Below are positions 25,555 through 33,176 of a stretch of 64,000 bases of DNA, in pieces. The stretch is taken from positions 7,484,001 to 7,548,000 of the forward strand of contig NZ_CP029189.1 in assembly GCF_008642275.1 (NCBI RefSeq). The letters are read 5' to 3'. The notes below the pieces were generated by a model. It saw only the letters and a program-made list of their open reading frames with translations. It was not told the origin of the DNA and ran no database searches. Positions within the stretch are counted from its first letter, which is position 1, and each line of letters opens with the position of its first letter. A program made the position numbers and the translations under genes. The DNA is from Streptomyces venezuelae. GTDB lineage: Bacteria > Actinomycetota > Actinomycetes > Streptomycetales > Streptomycetaceae.

Positions 25555-26733
25555 ATGAAGAACCGCAGAACCGCCGCCGCCCTGGCCATGACCGCGATCC
25601 TCCTGCCCCTCCCGCTCGCCACCGCCGCGACGTCGGTCGCCGCGGACACCTCCGTCACCTCCGGGCCGGTGGGGACCGACAGCCGCCGGTCCACGGTGGA
25701 ACTCCCGCGCCCCACCGGCCGTTTCGCGGTCGGCCGCGAGGACCTGCACCTGGTGGACCGCAGCCGCACCGACCCCTGGTCCGGATCCGGGCCGCGCGAA
25801 CTGATGGTCACCATGCGCTACCCGGCGCGGCACGACACCGGCCGGACCGACCGCTACCTCACCTCCGAGGAGGCCCGCCTGCTGCTGGCCGACCGCGGGC
25901 TCGACCAGGTGATCCCGGTCGAGACCCTGACCGGCACCCGGACCCACGGCCGGACGGGCGCCCGCCCGGCCGCCGGACGGTACCCGCTGATCGTCCTCTC
26001 CCCGGGCTTCACCGTCCACCGGTCCACCCTCACCGCGCTCGCCGAGGACCTGGTCTCCCGCGGCTACGTCGTCGCCTCCGTGGACCACGCGTACGAGAGC
26101 GCGGGGACCGCGTTCCCCGGCGGCCGCGTCCTCACGTGCCTGGCCTGCGACAAGGTCCAGGACGAGGCGGGCTACCGGACCGTCGGCGAGACCCGGGCCC
26201 GTGACGTCTCCTTCCTCCTGGACCGCCTCACCGGACGCAACCCCGTGTGGCGCCACGCCGGACTCGTCGACACGGACCGCATCGCGATGGCCGGCCACTC
26301 CATCGGCGGCTCCTCGACCGCGGCCGCCATGGCCGGCGACCGCAGGATCCGTGCCGGAGTCAACATGGACGGCGGATTCTCCACCCCGGTCCCCGCGGCC
26401 GGACTCGACGGGCGCCCCTTCATGCTGCTCGGCGCACAGCAGCAGCGCCCCGGGGGCAACGCGAGCTGGGGCCGCGACTGGCCGCTGCTCGACGGATGGA
26501 AGCGCTGGATCACCTTCACCGACTCCGGACACTTCACCTTCACCGACTTCCCGGCGATCGCCCAGCAGCTGGGTCTGCCCGACGAGGAGGCTCCACTGCC
26601 CGGCACCCGTTCCGTCGAACTGACCCGGCGCTACGTCGCCGCGTTCTTCGACCTGCACCTGAAGGGCCGTCCCCAGCCCGGGCTCGACGGCCCGTCCTCC
26701 GACGCGCCGGAGGTCCGCTTCCACACACCCTGA
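25555..26733 (+). CDS. Secreted alpha/beta hydrolase, PAF-acetylhydrolase-like
   Basis: A 392-residue protein with a signal peptide (MKNRRTAAALAMTAILLPLP ... ), then an alpha/beta hydrolase fold: oxyanion-hole strand YPLIVLSPGFTVHR, nucleophile S249 in GHSIGGSS, and catalytic His in DSGHFTFTD. The order and the long N-terminal part resemble platelet-activating-factor acetylhydrolase II and related bacterial lipases. ATG 25555 lacks an SD; TAGCGT lies 7 nt upstream, suggesting a leaderless message. It likely hydrolyses lipid or polyester esters outside the cell. Confidence 0.87.
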   Translation: MKNRRTAAALAMTAILLPLPLATAATSVAADTSVTSGPVGTDSRRSTVELPRPTGRFAVGREDLHLVDRSRTDPWSGSGPRELMVTMRYPARHDTGRTDRYLTSEEARLLLADRGLDQVIPVETLTGTRTHGRTGARPAAGRYPLIVLSPGFTVHRSTLTALAEDLVSRGYVVASVDHAYESAGTAFPGGRVLTCLACDKVQDEAGYRTVGETRARDVSFLLDRLTGRNPVWRHAGLVDTDRIAMAGHSIGGSSTAAAMAGDRRIRAGVNMDGGFSTPVPAAGLDGRPFMLLGAQQQRPGGNASWGRDWPLLDGWKRWITFTDSGHFTFTDFPAIAQQLGLPDEEAPLPGTRSVELTRRYVAAFFDLHLKGRPQPGLDGPSSDAPEVRFHTP

Positions 26734-26754
26734 CCCGCCCGGCGCGGGGCCCGG

Positions 26755-26787
26755 CGGGCGGTCCGCCACCCGGCGGCGGACCGCCCG
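26755..26787 (+). terminator. Terminator hairpin after the secreted hydrolase
   Basis: Perfect 12-bp arms CGGGCGGTCCGC (26755-26766) and GCGGACCGCCCG (26776-26787) with a 9-nt loop, 22 nt after the hydrolase stop. Confidence 0.75.
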
Positions 26788-26844
26788 AACACCGCCGCGA
26801 CGGCCGATTACCGCTGGTCGGCGGAGATTCGGCAGGATGAGGGC

Positions 26845-27378
26845 ATGACCGAGATCCTGACCCCCCGACTCCTCCTCCGCCGCTGGACCGACGACGACCT
26901 CGTCCCCCTGTCGGAGATCAACGCCGACCCGGAGGTGATGCGCTGGATCGGCGAGGGCGAGACGCTCGACCTGGACGAGACGGCCGGGGAGATCGAGCGC
27001 TGGGAGGAGGAGTGGGACGAGGAGGGCTTCGGGCTCTTCGCCGTCGAGCTCCTCGGCTCCGGCGAGCTCATCGGTGCCGTCGGGCTCTCGGTCCTGGAGA
27101 ACCTGCCGGACGCCCGGGCGGACGTACAGATCAGCTGGCGGCTCGGCCGTCAGTACTGGGGTCAGGGCTACGCCTCCGAGGCCGCCCACGCCACCCTGGA
27201 GTTCGCGCTCCAGGACCGCGGCCTGGACCGGGTCGTCGCGGTCAACCGGCTGGGCAACGGCGATTCCGAGAACGTGATCCGCAAACTGGGCATGGTGCAG
27301 GAGCGCGACACCACCGACCCCCGGTACGGGACGGCCGTGCGGGTCCACGGCATCGACCTCACCGAGTACGAGGCCTGA
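26845..27378 (+). CDS. GNAT acetyltransferase, RimJ/RimL type
   Basis: A 177-residue N-acetyltransferase: TPRLLLRRWTDDDL at the N-terminus and the acetyl-CoA-binding region RLGRQYWGQGYASEAAHATLEFALQ split over residues 99-123, then ENVIRKLGMVQERD. The RimJ/RimL-like subgroup acetylates protein N-termini, amino sugars or small amines. No operon partner. Confidence 0.9.
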   Translation: MTEILTPRLLLRRWTDDDLVPLSEINADPEVMRWIGEGETLDLDETAGEIERWEEEWDEEGFGLFAVELLGSGELIGAVGLSVLENLPDARADVQISWRLGRQYWGQGYASEAAHATLEFALQDRGLDRVVAVNRLGNGDSENVIRKLGMVQERDTTDPRYGTAVRVHGIDLTEYEA

Positions 27379-27572
27379 GCCGACCGGTTCCGTCCCACCA
27401 CCGCGCCGCGACGGACGGGTCGGCGAGGTGGTTCCACACCGGTGGGGTGACACCACGGCGGTGGGCTCAGGAGCCGACGGTTTCGGAATCTGCAATTCCG
27501 GGGACGGTGTCCCAGCATCGCCGTGATCGTTCCGCGCCCCGACGGCGCCCGACGCGACATCCGAGGGAGACC

Positions 27573-28298
27573 ATGGGTTGGAAAGGTGCACGTCGGAAGG
27601 CCGAATCGGCCGCCCTGGCCACGGTGGTGGCCCTCGTCCTGGCGGCCGGGACCCCGGTCGGCGCCCAGCCTCGGACCGGGACCGTGCCGCCGTTCGGGGT
27701 CGTGACCGCAGCGCAGGAAGCCTCGCCGACCCCGGCCCCCCTTCCGCCCCGCCTCCCCCGCGACTTCCGCGGGAAGGGCAAGTGGATCGTCCGGGACCTG
27801 GACATCACCGTTCCGTTCACCTGGGAGGGGCGGGGCGGTGACAGCCAGATGACCGCGGGGGGTCCGCAGTACCCGATCTGGTTCACCAACCTGATCTACC
27901 ACGACACCCTCTACACGCTGACGTACAAGTGGCCCGGTCTGGACGAGCACCCCTGTTCGCGCATCCCCGGCTTCAACCTGGAGGCGCTGAACAAGGGGTT
28001 CGAGGACGCCCGGTTCGTCGGCCGGGAGACCCTGCGGCGCACCCCGGATCGGCATGTGAACCACTGGAGGGTGGGCGTGGTCTTCCCGGATCTGCCTCCC
28101 GGGAACCATCCGCGCCTGCCGCTCGCGCTGGGTGACATCTACGTCGACGAGAACAACCGGGGCACCTTCTGGCAGGTGCTGCAGTTCGGGGTGCAGAACC
28201 TCTACGACCCCGAGCTGGACGAGTGGCTGGTCATGGACACCTTCGAGCACCGGCCCGGAACCGTGACGCTTCCCCGGCGGTGTGAGCCGCCCCGGTGA
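27573..28298 (+). CDS. Secreted protein of unknown function
   Basis: A 241-residue protein with GAGGGAG SD. A signal peptide (about 1-33: basic start, ALATVVALVLAAGTPVGA) precedes a Pro-rich stretch and a compact domain from residue 65 onward with many aromatic residues (KGKWIVRDLDITVPFTWEGRGG, split; WFTNLIYHDTLYTLTYKWPG). Two Cys residues (in HPCSRIPG and RRCEPP) may form a disulfide. I do not recognise the family. The 194-nt space in front holds no gene or riboswitch that I can support. Confidence 0.75.
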   Translation: MGWKGARRKAESAALATVVALVLAAGTPVGAQPRTGTVPPFGVVTAAQEASPTPAPLPPRLPRDFRGKGKWIVRDLDITVPFTWEGRGGDSQMTAGGPQYPIWFTNLIYHDTLYTLTYKWPGLDEHPCSRIPGFNLEALNKGFEDARFVGRETLRRTPDRHVNHWRVGVVFPDLPPGNHPRLPLALGDIYVDENNRGTFWQVLQFGVQNLYDPELDEWLVMDTFEHRPGTVTLPRRCEPPR

Positions 28299-28350
28299 CC
28301 CGTTCCTCCTGGAGCGCACGGGCGACGGCGCCGGATCCGGCGCCCGCTGA

Positions 28351-28986
28351 TCAGTGCGGCCGGTCGTGGGTGCGGGCCTCGGCGGTGGCCTTCAGGTCGC
28401 TCAGCCATCCTTCGAGTCCCTGGCGGAGGATGGCGGTGGCGGTGGGCACGTCGGCGTCGACCTGAGGGCCGGTGTGGGTCTCCTCGGTGCTCACGCGGAC
28501 GCCGCCGCCGGGGGTCCTGGTGAAGTTCCACACGTGGATGCCGTCGATGTGCAGGCCCTCGCCCGTTGCGGGACCCGTCCAGCGCACACACGTGTGGTGC
28601 CCGAGCTGTTCGACGGTCGAGGTGATCTCCAGGCTGGTGGCCGGAGTCGGGTTCGGGGGTACGGGGGTGGTCCACCGGAAGGCCGAACCCCGGCGGAGCG
28701 GGCCGTGGTCGAGGCGTTGCGCCGCCGTCACGGGGGTTTGCCACGACGGCCAGCTCTCGACGTCCGTCTGCAGGTTCCAGACCGTCCGCAGCGGTGCGTC
28801 GATGACGGTCTCGGCCCGGTGCCGGACGCGGGCGTCCGGGTCGACGCCGGCCCCGCGGCAGGTGAGGGAGGTGCGGGGGTGCGGGACGCCCGCCCCGGCG
28901 GGGGTGGCGGTGGCGGCCAGGAGGCCGACGACGAGCGGCAGGGTGGCCAGGGTGGTGCGGATGCCGGTGCGGTGGAGGCCGGACAT
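28351..28986 (-). CDS. Secreted SRPBCC (START-like) family protein
   Basis: A 211-residue protein: signal peptide (about 1-33, TLPLVVGLLAATATPAGA), then an SRPBCC fold with hallmark VIDAPLRTVWNLQTDVESWPSW and a C-terminal helix ending LEGWLSDLKATAEAR. This fold binds hydrophobic ligands, here outside the membrane, which is unusual. ATG 28986 has AAGGGGA 7 nt upstream. The ligand is unknown. It is divergent from the ankyrin gene across a 307-nt gap. Confidence 0.85.
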   Translation of the reverse strand: MSGLHRTGIRTTLATLPLVVGLLAATATPAGAGVPHPRTSLTCRGAGVDPDARVRHRAETVIDAPLRTVWNLQTDVESWPSWQTPVTAAQRLDHGPLRRGSAFRWTTPVPPNPTPATSLEITSTVEQLGHHTCVRWTGPATGEGLHIDGIHVWNFTRTPGGGVRVSTEETHTGPQVDADVPTATAILRQGLEGWLSDLKATAEARTHDRPH

Positions 28987-29293
28987 GGAGTTCCCCTTTG
29001 GCGTTCCGTGGGCGGACATGGCCGAGCAGCAGAGGTTCAATCGATGGTGAGAGGCTATAACCGTATGGAGTGAGGGGCAATAGTGTGCGTGACACCCTCT
29101 CACTGCGGATGGTGGCGGCCCTCGCCGAACCGGGCGCGGCCGCATCGGCCGATCGGACGACCCACGGGTCGGCCGGACCGCTCTCGGGCTCCGTCCACCG
29201 GTCGGACGGCGGGCGCGCGCGGCGCGGCGAGCATGGACCGGGGGAGCGGGAGGCCGTGCCCGGCCCTCCCCGCCCGGAGCCGAGAGGGACACC
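28987..29293. promoter_or_regulatory. 307-nt divergent intergenic region with an 8-bp inverted repeat
   Basis: The region between the SRPBCC and ankyrin genes has no convincing gene. It contains exact arms GTGAGAGG (29047-29054) and CCTCTCAC (29096-29103) flanking the likely SRPBCC promoter (TATAGC and TTGCCC on the minus strand). The right half (29104-29280) is plain GC-rich leader ending in the ankyrin SD (GAGAGGGA). Confidence 0.4.
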
Positions 29294-29917
29294 ATGAACG
29301 CGCACGACCGACTCCTCCTCGACGGGGCCCGCCACGGCGACGCGGCCGCGGTGGGCGCGGCGCTCACCGCGGGCGCCGCCGTGGAGGCCCGCGACGGGGA
29401 ACTGCGCACGCCGCTCCTGCTCGCCGCGCTCGGCGACCACGTGGCCGTGGCCGGACTGCTGGTCGCCGCGGGAGCCGACCCGAACGCCCCGGACTCCCGG
29501 GAGGACAGCCCCTGGCTGGTCGCCGGCGTCACCGGCAGCGTGCGGATGATGCGCCTGCTGCTGCCGGCCGCACCCGACCTGAAGCAGCGCAACCGCTTCG
29601 GGGGGACCTCCCTCATCCCGGCCGCCGAGCGCGGGCACACCGCGTACGTGCGCGCCGTGGTCGAGGAGACGGACATCGACGTCGACCACGTCAACCGGCT
29701 CGGCTGGACCGCCCTGCTGGAGGCGGTGATCCTCGGCGACGGCGGCCCGCGCCACGAGGAGGTCGTCGCGATCCTGCTCGCGGCGGGGGCCGATCCGCTG
29801 CTGGCCGACCACGAGGGGGTGACCCCGTACGAGCACGCCGTCCGCCGGGGCTTCGACGGCATGGCGCGGACACTGGAGGCGGCGGCCGCTGCGGCGGAAG
29901 CCGGGCCCCGCCGATGA
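29294..29917 (+). CDS. Ankyrin repeat protein
   Basis: A 207-residue protein made of about five ankyrin repeats (for example TPLLLAALGDHVAVAGLLVAAGADPN split; TALLEAVILGDGGPRHEEVV; TPYEHAVRRGFDGMARTL). No signal peptide. Ankyrin repeats mediate protein binding. Its stop overlaps the start of the beta-propeller lipoprotein gene (ATGA), so the two are co-translated. Confidence 0.9.
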   Translation: MNAHDRLLLDGARHGDAAAVGAALTAGAAVEARDGELRTPLLLAALGDHVAVAGLLVAAGADPNAPDSREDSPWLVAGVTGSVRMMRLLLPAAPDLKQRNRFGGTSLIPAAERGHTAYVRAVVEETDIDVDHVNRLGWTALLEAVILGDGGPRHEEVVAILLAAGADPLLADHEGVTPYEHAVRRGFDGMARTLEAAAAAAEAGPRR

Positions 29918-31074
29918 ACCGCGGTACGCGGGGCGCCCGTGCCCGTGCACGTGCCCGTGCCCGTGCCCGTGCCCGTACCCGCCGGGCCCTCGGGGCGGCG
30001 GCCGTGGCACTGCTGCTCGGCGCGTGCGCCGGGAACGCGCCGCCCGCCCCGCCCACCCCGGCGCCCTCCGCCGCCTCCCCGCTCCCCACCACCGCCCCCA
30101 CCCCGCAGGGGCTGCTGCTGACCGCCGACTTCGGGGCCGACACCGTGACCTTCGTGGATCCGGCGCGTGGCGCGGTCGCCTCCGTCACCGTGGGCAGGGC
30201 CCCCTACGGTCTGGCCGTGGGAGCGGACGGCCGGGCGTGGGTCGCCACCGCCGACGGCGTGGCCGTCGTCGACACGCGAACCCGCGTCCGTGCGGCCCTG
30301 ATCCCGTACCGCACCGGGACCGGCCCGGTCACCGGCGGCGAGTACCGGGGCGGCGGGATGGGCATCGCGCTGTCGCCCGACGGCGCGCACGCCTACGTCG
30401 GGGTCAACGTGCCCGGGACCACCGGGGTCCTCGAAGTCATCGACACGGCCCGGCGCGAGGTCACCGCCGTGGTGCCGGTGGGCCGCCGCCCCTTCGACGT
30501 GGACGTGTCGAAGGACGGCGCCGAGGTCTACGTCACCGGCCACGACTCCTTCGACGTCACCGTCGTGGCGGCCGGCTCCCTGAAGCCCCGCCGGATCGAG
30601 GTCGCCCCCTACGGCACCGAGGGCGGGCTCGCCTCCTGGCTGAAGCCGCACCACACCGTCGTACGGCCCTCTGACGGTCACCTGCTGCTCCCCTTCGAGG
30701 GCGAGCGGCTCGCCGTGGTCGACCCGCGGACCGGCCGGACCCGGATCGAACCGATGACCGCCGACACCCACCAGCACGGAGCCACCCTCACCGCCGACGG
30801 CCGGCTCCTGGTGGTCGGCACGGGCGCGGTGCGGCCGGGGCACGGCAGGGGTCCCTCGCTGACGGTCCGTTCCCCGCAGGGCGCCGAGCGCGTGTACCCG
30901 CTCCAGGGCCCGCACGAGGAGGTGGCCGTCTCCCGCGACGGCCGGACCGCCTACGTCACGGGCGGCTACACCCGGGACGGCTACTGGAACGGCATCACCG
31001 TCGTCGACCTCGGCGGCGGAACCACCCGCCGACTCGCGGCGGGCGCCCGGCCCCTGGGCATCGCCGTGCTCTGA
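29914..31074 (+). CDS. YncE-like beta-propeller lipoprotein
   Basis: A 386-residue exported protein. The N-terminus has seven Arg-Ala pairs (one unit variant), a hydrophobic core and a lipobox LLLGAC, so it is predicted to be lipid-anchored. After a Pro-rich linker there is a YVTN/NHL-type beta-propeller (about 65-386) with repeats such as PYGLAVGADGRAWVAT, GIALSPDGAHAYVGV and RPFDVDVSKDGAEVYVTG. Partner or ligand unknown. Translationally coupled to the ankyrin gene. Confidence 0.88.
   Translation: MNRGTRGARARARARARARARTRRALGAAAVALLLGACAGNAPPAPPTPAPSAASPLPTTAPTPQGLLLTADFGADTVTFVDPARGAVASVTVGRAPYGLAVGADGRAWVATADGVAVVDTRTRVRAALIPYRTGTGPVTGGEYRGGGMGIALSPDGAHAYVGVNVPGTTGVLEVIDTARREVTAVVPVGRRPFDVDVSKDGAEVYVTGHDSFDVTVVAAGSLKPRRIEVAPYGTEGGLASWLKPHHTVVRPSDGHLLLPFEGERLAVVDPRTGRTRIEPMTADTHQHGATLTADGRLLVVGTGAVRPGHGRGPSLTVRSPQGAERVYPLQGPHEEVAVSRDGRTAYVTGGYTRDGYWNGITVVDLGGGTTRRLAAGARPLGIAVL
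29935..29976 (+). repeat. GCCCGT hexamer array encoding (Ala-Arg)7
   Basis: Seven consecutive hexamers, six GCCCGT and one GCACGT, all in frame at the start of the beta-propeller lipoprotein. Slippage would change the positive charge of the signal peptide without a frameshift. Confidence 0.9.
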
Positions 31075-31083
31075 GCCCGCGCC

Positions 31084-31365
31084 TCAGCCGGGTGCGCCGT
31101 CCGGCGCCTCGGCCCCGCCGCCCTCCCGGATCGCCGCGAGGGCGGCGGCGTGCAGGGCGGCCGGTGCGCCGTGATGGGCCCGGGGACTGCCGGTGAGCAC
31201 GTACCACTCGTCGGCGTCCTCGTACTGGACGTCGAACCGGACCAGGCCCCCGGCCACCTCCGTGGTGCGCAGCGTCAGCGGGCCGGTGATCACGCCGACC
31301 TCGTCGGTCATCGCACCGCCCGGCCCGGCGAGCACCCCGTCCTGCCACCTCCGCGGCGGCGTCAT
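31084..31365 (-). CDS. Small protein of unknown function
   Basis: A 93-residue protein from ATG 31365, which overlaps the stop of the HNH gene (ATGA), indicating an operon. The middle (TLRTTEVAGGLVRFDVQYEDADEWYVLTG) looks like a small beta-rich domain; a helix rich in Ala follows. No signal peptide. A shorter start at MTDEVG is possible. Family not recognised. The coupling suggests a role linked to the HNH protein, for example as an inhibitor, but that is conjecture. Confidence 0.65.
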   Translation of the reverse strand: MTPPRRWQDGVLAGPGGAMTDEVGVITGPLTLRTTEVAGGLVRFDVQYEDADEWYVLTGSPRAHHGAPAALHAAALAAIREGGGAEAPDGAPG

Positions 31366-32108
31366 GAGGCGCAGGTGTCCAGCATCGTGGTGAGCATCTT
31401 CTTCTCCGGTTCGGTGACGGTCAGTCCGTACGCGGACTTCACGGTGGTCCAGGCCCGCCCGTACTGGCACCAGCTCGCCCGGTCCGGCGGCTGCCACAGG
31501 TCGGGGCTCTGGTCACCCTTGGAACGGTTCGAGGCCGCGGTCACGGCCAGCAGCTGGGGATGCGTCAGATCGTTGGCGAAGGCCTTGCGCCGCGCGGAGT
31601 CCCAGCCGGCCGCGCCCGAGCGCCAGCCCTCGGCGAGCGGCACCATGTGGTCGATGTCCATCTTCCCCGCCTCGGTGACGGCCACCCCGTCGTACAGGCT
31701 CTTCCAGTTGCCCGAGACGGCCTTGCACTCGGCGTCCTGGGTGACGTCGGTGCCGTCGCGCTTGAGGACCACCTCACGGGTGTCGCACTTGTTCCCCTGC
31801 TGCGCCCAGTGCGTGAACTTGTCCCGGCTGTAACCCGACATCGTTCCGGCCGGCGCCACCTTGAGCGCGGCCAACTGGGTGCGTGCCACGGCGGCGCTGA
31901 CCATACCGGGCAGTACGTCCCCACCGGCCGGTCGGGCGTCGTCGCCCGGTGAGTTCGGGGCCTTCGGCGCAGCGGTGGACGACGGGCCCGCGGACGCGGA
32001 CGCCTTCCGGTCCCCGCCGCCCGGCGAGCCCGGACCGGAGCACCCGGTGGCGGCGGCCAGCAGCAGCCCCGCCAGCACCGCGCCCGACACACGTATATGA
32101 CGTCCCAT
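31362..32108 (-). CDS. HNH endonuclease-like (DUF1524) lipoprotein
   Basis: A 248-residue exported protein. The signal peptide ends in a lipobox-like LLLAAATGC, followed by a Ser/Pro/Ala linker and a DUF1524/HNH domain (about 85-248) with DIDHMVPLAEGWRSGA, AFANDLTHPQLLAVTAASNRSKG (split) and four Cys that may form disulfides. Related Streptomyces proteins are secreted nucleases. GGGTGGGG serves as SD. It is divergent from the damage-inducible operon; TAGTGT is a possible -10 on its own strand, but no PafBC motif was found for it. Confidence 0.88.
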   Translation of the reverse strand: MGRHIRVSGAVLAGLLLAAATGCSGPGSPGGGDRKASASAGPSSTAAPKAPNSPGDDARPAGGDVLPGMVSAAVARTQLAALKVAPAGTMSGYSRDKFTHWAQQGNKCDTREVVLKRDGTDVTQDAECKAVSGNWKSLYDGVAVTEAGKMDIDHMVPLAEGWRSGAAGWDSARRKAFANDLTHPQLLAVTAASNRSKGDQSPDLWQPPDRASWCQYGRAWTTVKSAYGLTVTEPEKKMLTTMLDTCAS

Positions 32109-32201
32109 AACCCCACCCCGAGCCGCTACCGCTCCGCACGCTGTCCCGCAGACACTACCCAGAACCGGACAATCAACCTACCGAGGCCCCTCCGGCGGGC
32201 G

Positions 32202-32224
32202 TTGTCAGTGGCTCTCGCTAGTCT
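32202..32224 (+). promoter_or_regulatory. PafBC/RecA-NDp-type DNA-damage promoter (copy 2)
   Basis: TTGTCAGTG (32202-32210), 8 nt, TAGTCT (32219-32224): every defined position of TTGTCRGTG-N8-TAN3T is met. The match to copy 1 extends through GTTGTCAGTGGCTC. The predicted transcript starts near 32231, giving a leader of about 79 nt before the DUF4132 gene. Confidence 0.87.
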
Positions 32225-32241
32225 CCCCGCATACCGCAGCT

Positions 32242-32288
32242 CAGGGGGGTCGGCTCCCCCCTGTCCAGGCTGCGCGGAACCGGACAGG
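32242..32288 (+). promoter_or_regulatory. Mutually exclusive leader hairpins of the AAA+/vWA operon
   Basis: Hairpin A: CAGGGGGG (32242-32249) with CCCCCCTG (32256-32263). Hairpin B: CCTGTCC (32260-32266) with GGACAGG (32282-32288). They share bases 32260-32263, so only one can form fully. This lies between the predicted start and the SD (about 32296), an attenuator-like arrangement. Confidence 0.45.
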
Positions 32289-32309
32289 ACAGGCGGAGGG
32301 GCACGGCTG

Positions 32310-33176
32310 ATGGCATGGCTGGCGGCGGGCGAGGGGTACGAGATCGCCCTGGTGGAGGGAAGGGTGGCGGCGAGGTCCGTCACCGGGCGGACGGCGGGAC
32401 GGCAGTTGAAGACACTGCCCAAGGCCCTGAAGGACCATCCCGAGGTGGACCGGCTGCGCAGGCTGGCCGAATGGCTCGACCGGCACGAGGCGGCCTGCGC
32501 CGCACAGGTCGACGGCTGGATGGTCTCCTCCCTGCCCGTGCCGACCGAACTGCTCGCCCGGGTCTGGCCGGACGAGGCCTGGCAGAGCGCCCTGCGCGAC
32601 GTGGCCGTCGTCGGCGACGACCCGGACGAGGTGGGCTTCCTGCGGGACGCCACCGCCTCCGGTGAGCTGAAGGTGGTCAACCTCGACGGCGAGACCGTCC
32701 GGCTCTCCCCCCGCACGGTGACCCTGCCGCACCCGGTCCTGCTGCCCGACCTGGACGACGTACGGGAGTTCGCGGCCGAGCTCGGCATCGTGCAGCGGAT
32801 CGAGCAGATCCACCGCGCCACCTGGACCAAGCCCGACGAGGTCTCCGCCACCGCCACCGAGGTCCGCGACTACGCGGGCGGGGTCTTCCCCACCCGCTTC
32901 AGCCTCGCCGCCCGCGCGACCGCCCTCGGCTACCGGGTCTCCGGCGGCTACGCCACCTGCAAGGTCCGGGACTCCGGAGCCGCGACCGAGGCCGTGGTGT
33001 GGATCGGCGAACCCTATTACGACGACGAGACCACCACGGGCGCACTGAGCTGGCACGACGATGACGGCCGGGCGGTACCCCTGACGAAGGTCGGACCGGT
33101 GGCCTGGTCCGAAGGAATGCGAATGGCCGCGGCACTGTACGCCGGGCGCAAGATCGAGGAGGGCGGGGACGCATGA
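32310..33176 (+). CDS. DUF4132 domain protein
   Basis: A 288-residue protein made almost entirely of a DUF4132 domain: GRQLKTLPKALKDHPEVDRL near the N-terminus, then ELLARVWPDEAWQ and VTLPHPVLLPDL. In E. coli YehI this domain is the C-terminal part of a much longer protein; here it is a separate first gene of the operon. ATG 32310 has GGAGGGG about 9 nt upstream. Its stop overlaps the next start (ATGA, 33173-33176). Cytoplasmic, function unknown. It is the first gene behind the damage promoter. Confidence 0.85.
   Translation: MAWLAAGEGYEIALVEGRVAARSVTGRTAGRQLKTLPKALKDHPEVDRLRRLAEWLDRHEAACAAQVDGWMVSSLPVPTELLARVWPDEAWQSALRDVAVVGDDPDEVGFLRDATASGELKVVNLDGETVRLSPRTVTLPHPVLLPDLDDVREFAAELGIVQRIEQIHRATWTKPDEVSATATEVRDYAGGVFPTRFSLAARATALGYRVSGGYATCKVRDSGAATEAVVWIGEPYYDDETTTGALSWHDDDGRAVPLTKVGPVAWSEGMRMAAALYAGRKIEEGGDA

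Noticed and set aside
27379..27572. Possible riboswitch before the secreted unknown protein
   Set aside because: Small hairpins (GGAAT/ATTCC, GGGA/TCCC) are present but do not assemble into any riboswitch consensus I know, such as c-di-AMP, cobalamin or M-box.
32155..32190. Minus-strand TTGTCC ... TAGTGT upstream of the HNH gene as a third damage promoter
   Set aside because: The spacing is 2 nt short of the PafBC consensus and the GTG after TTGTC is not preserved; kept only as a possible ordinary -10.
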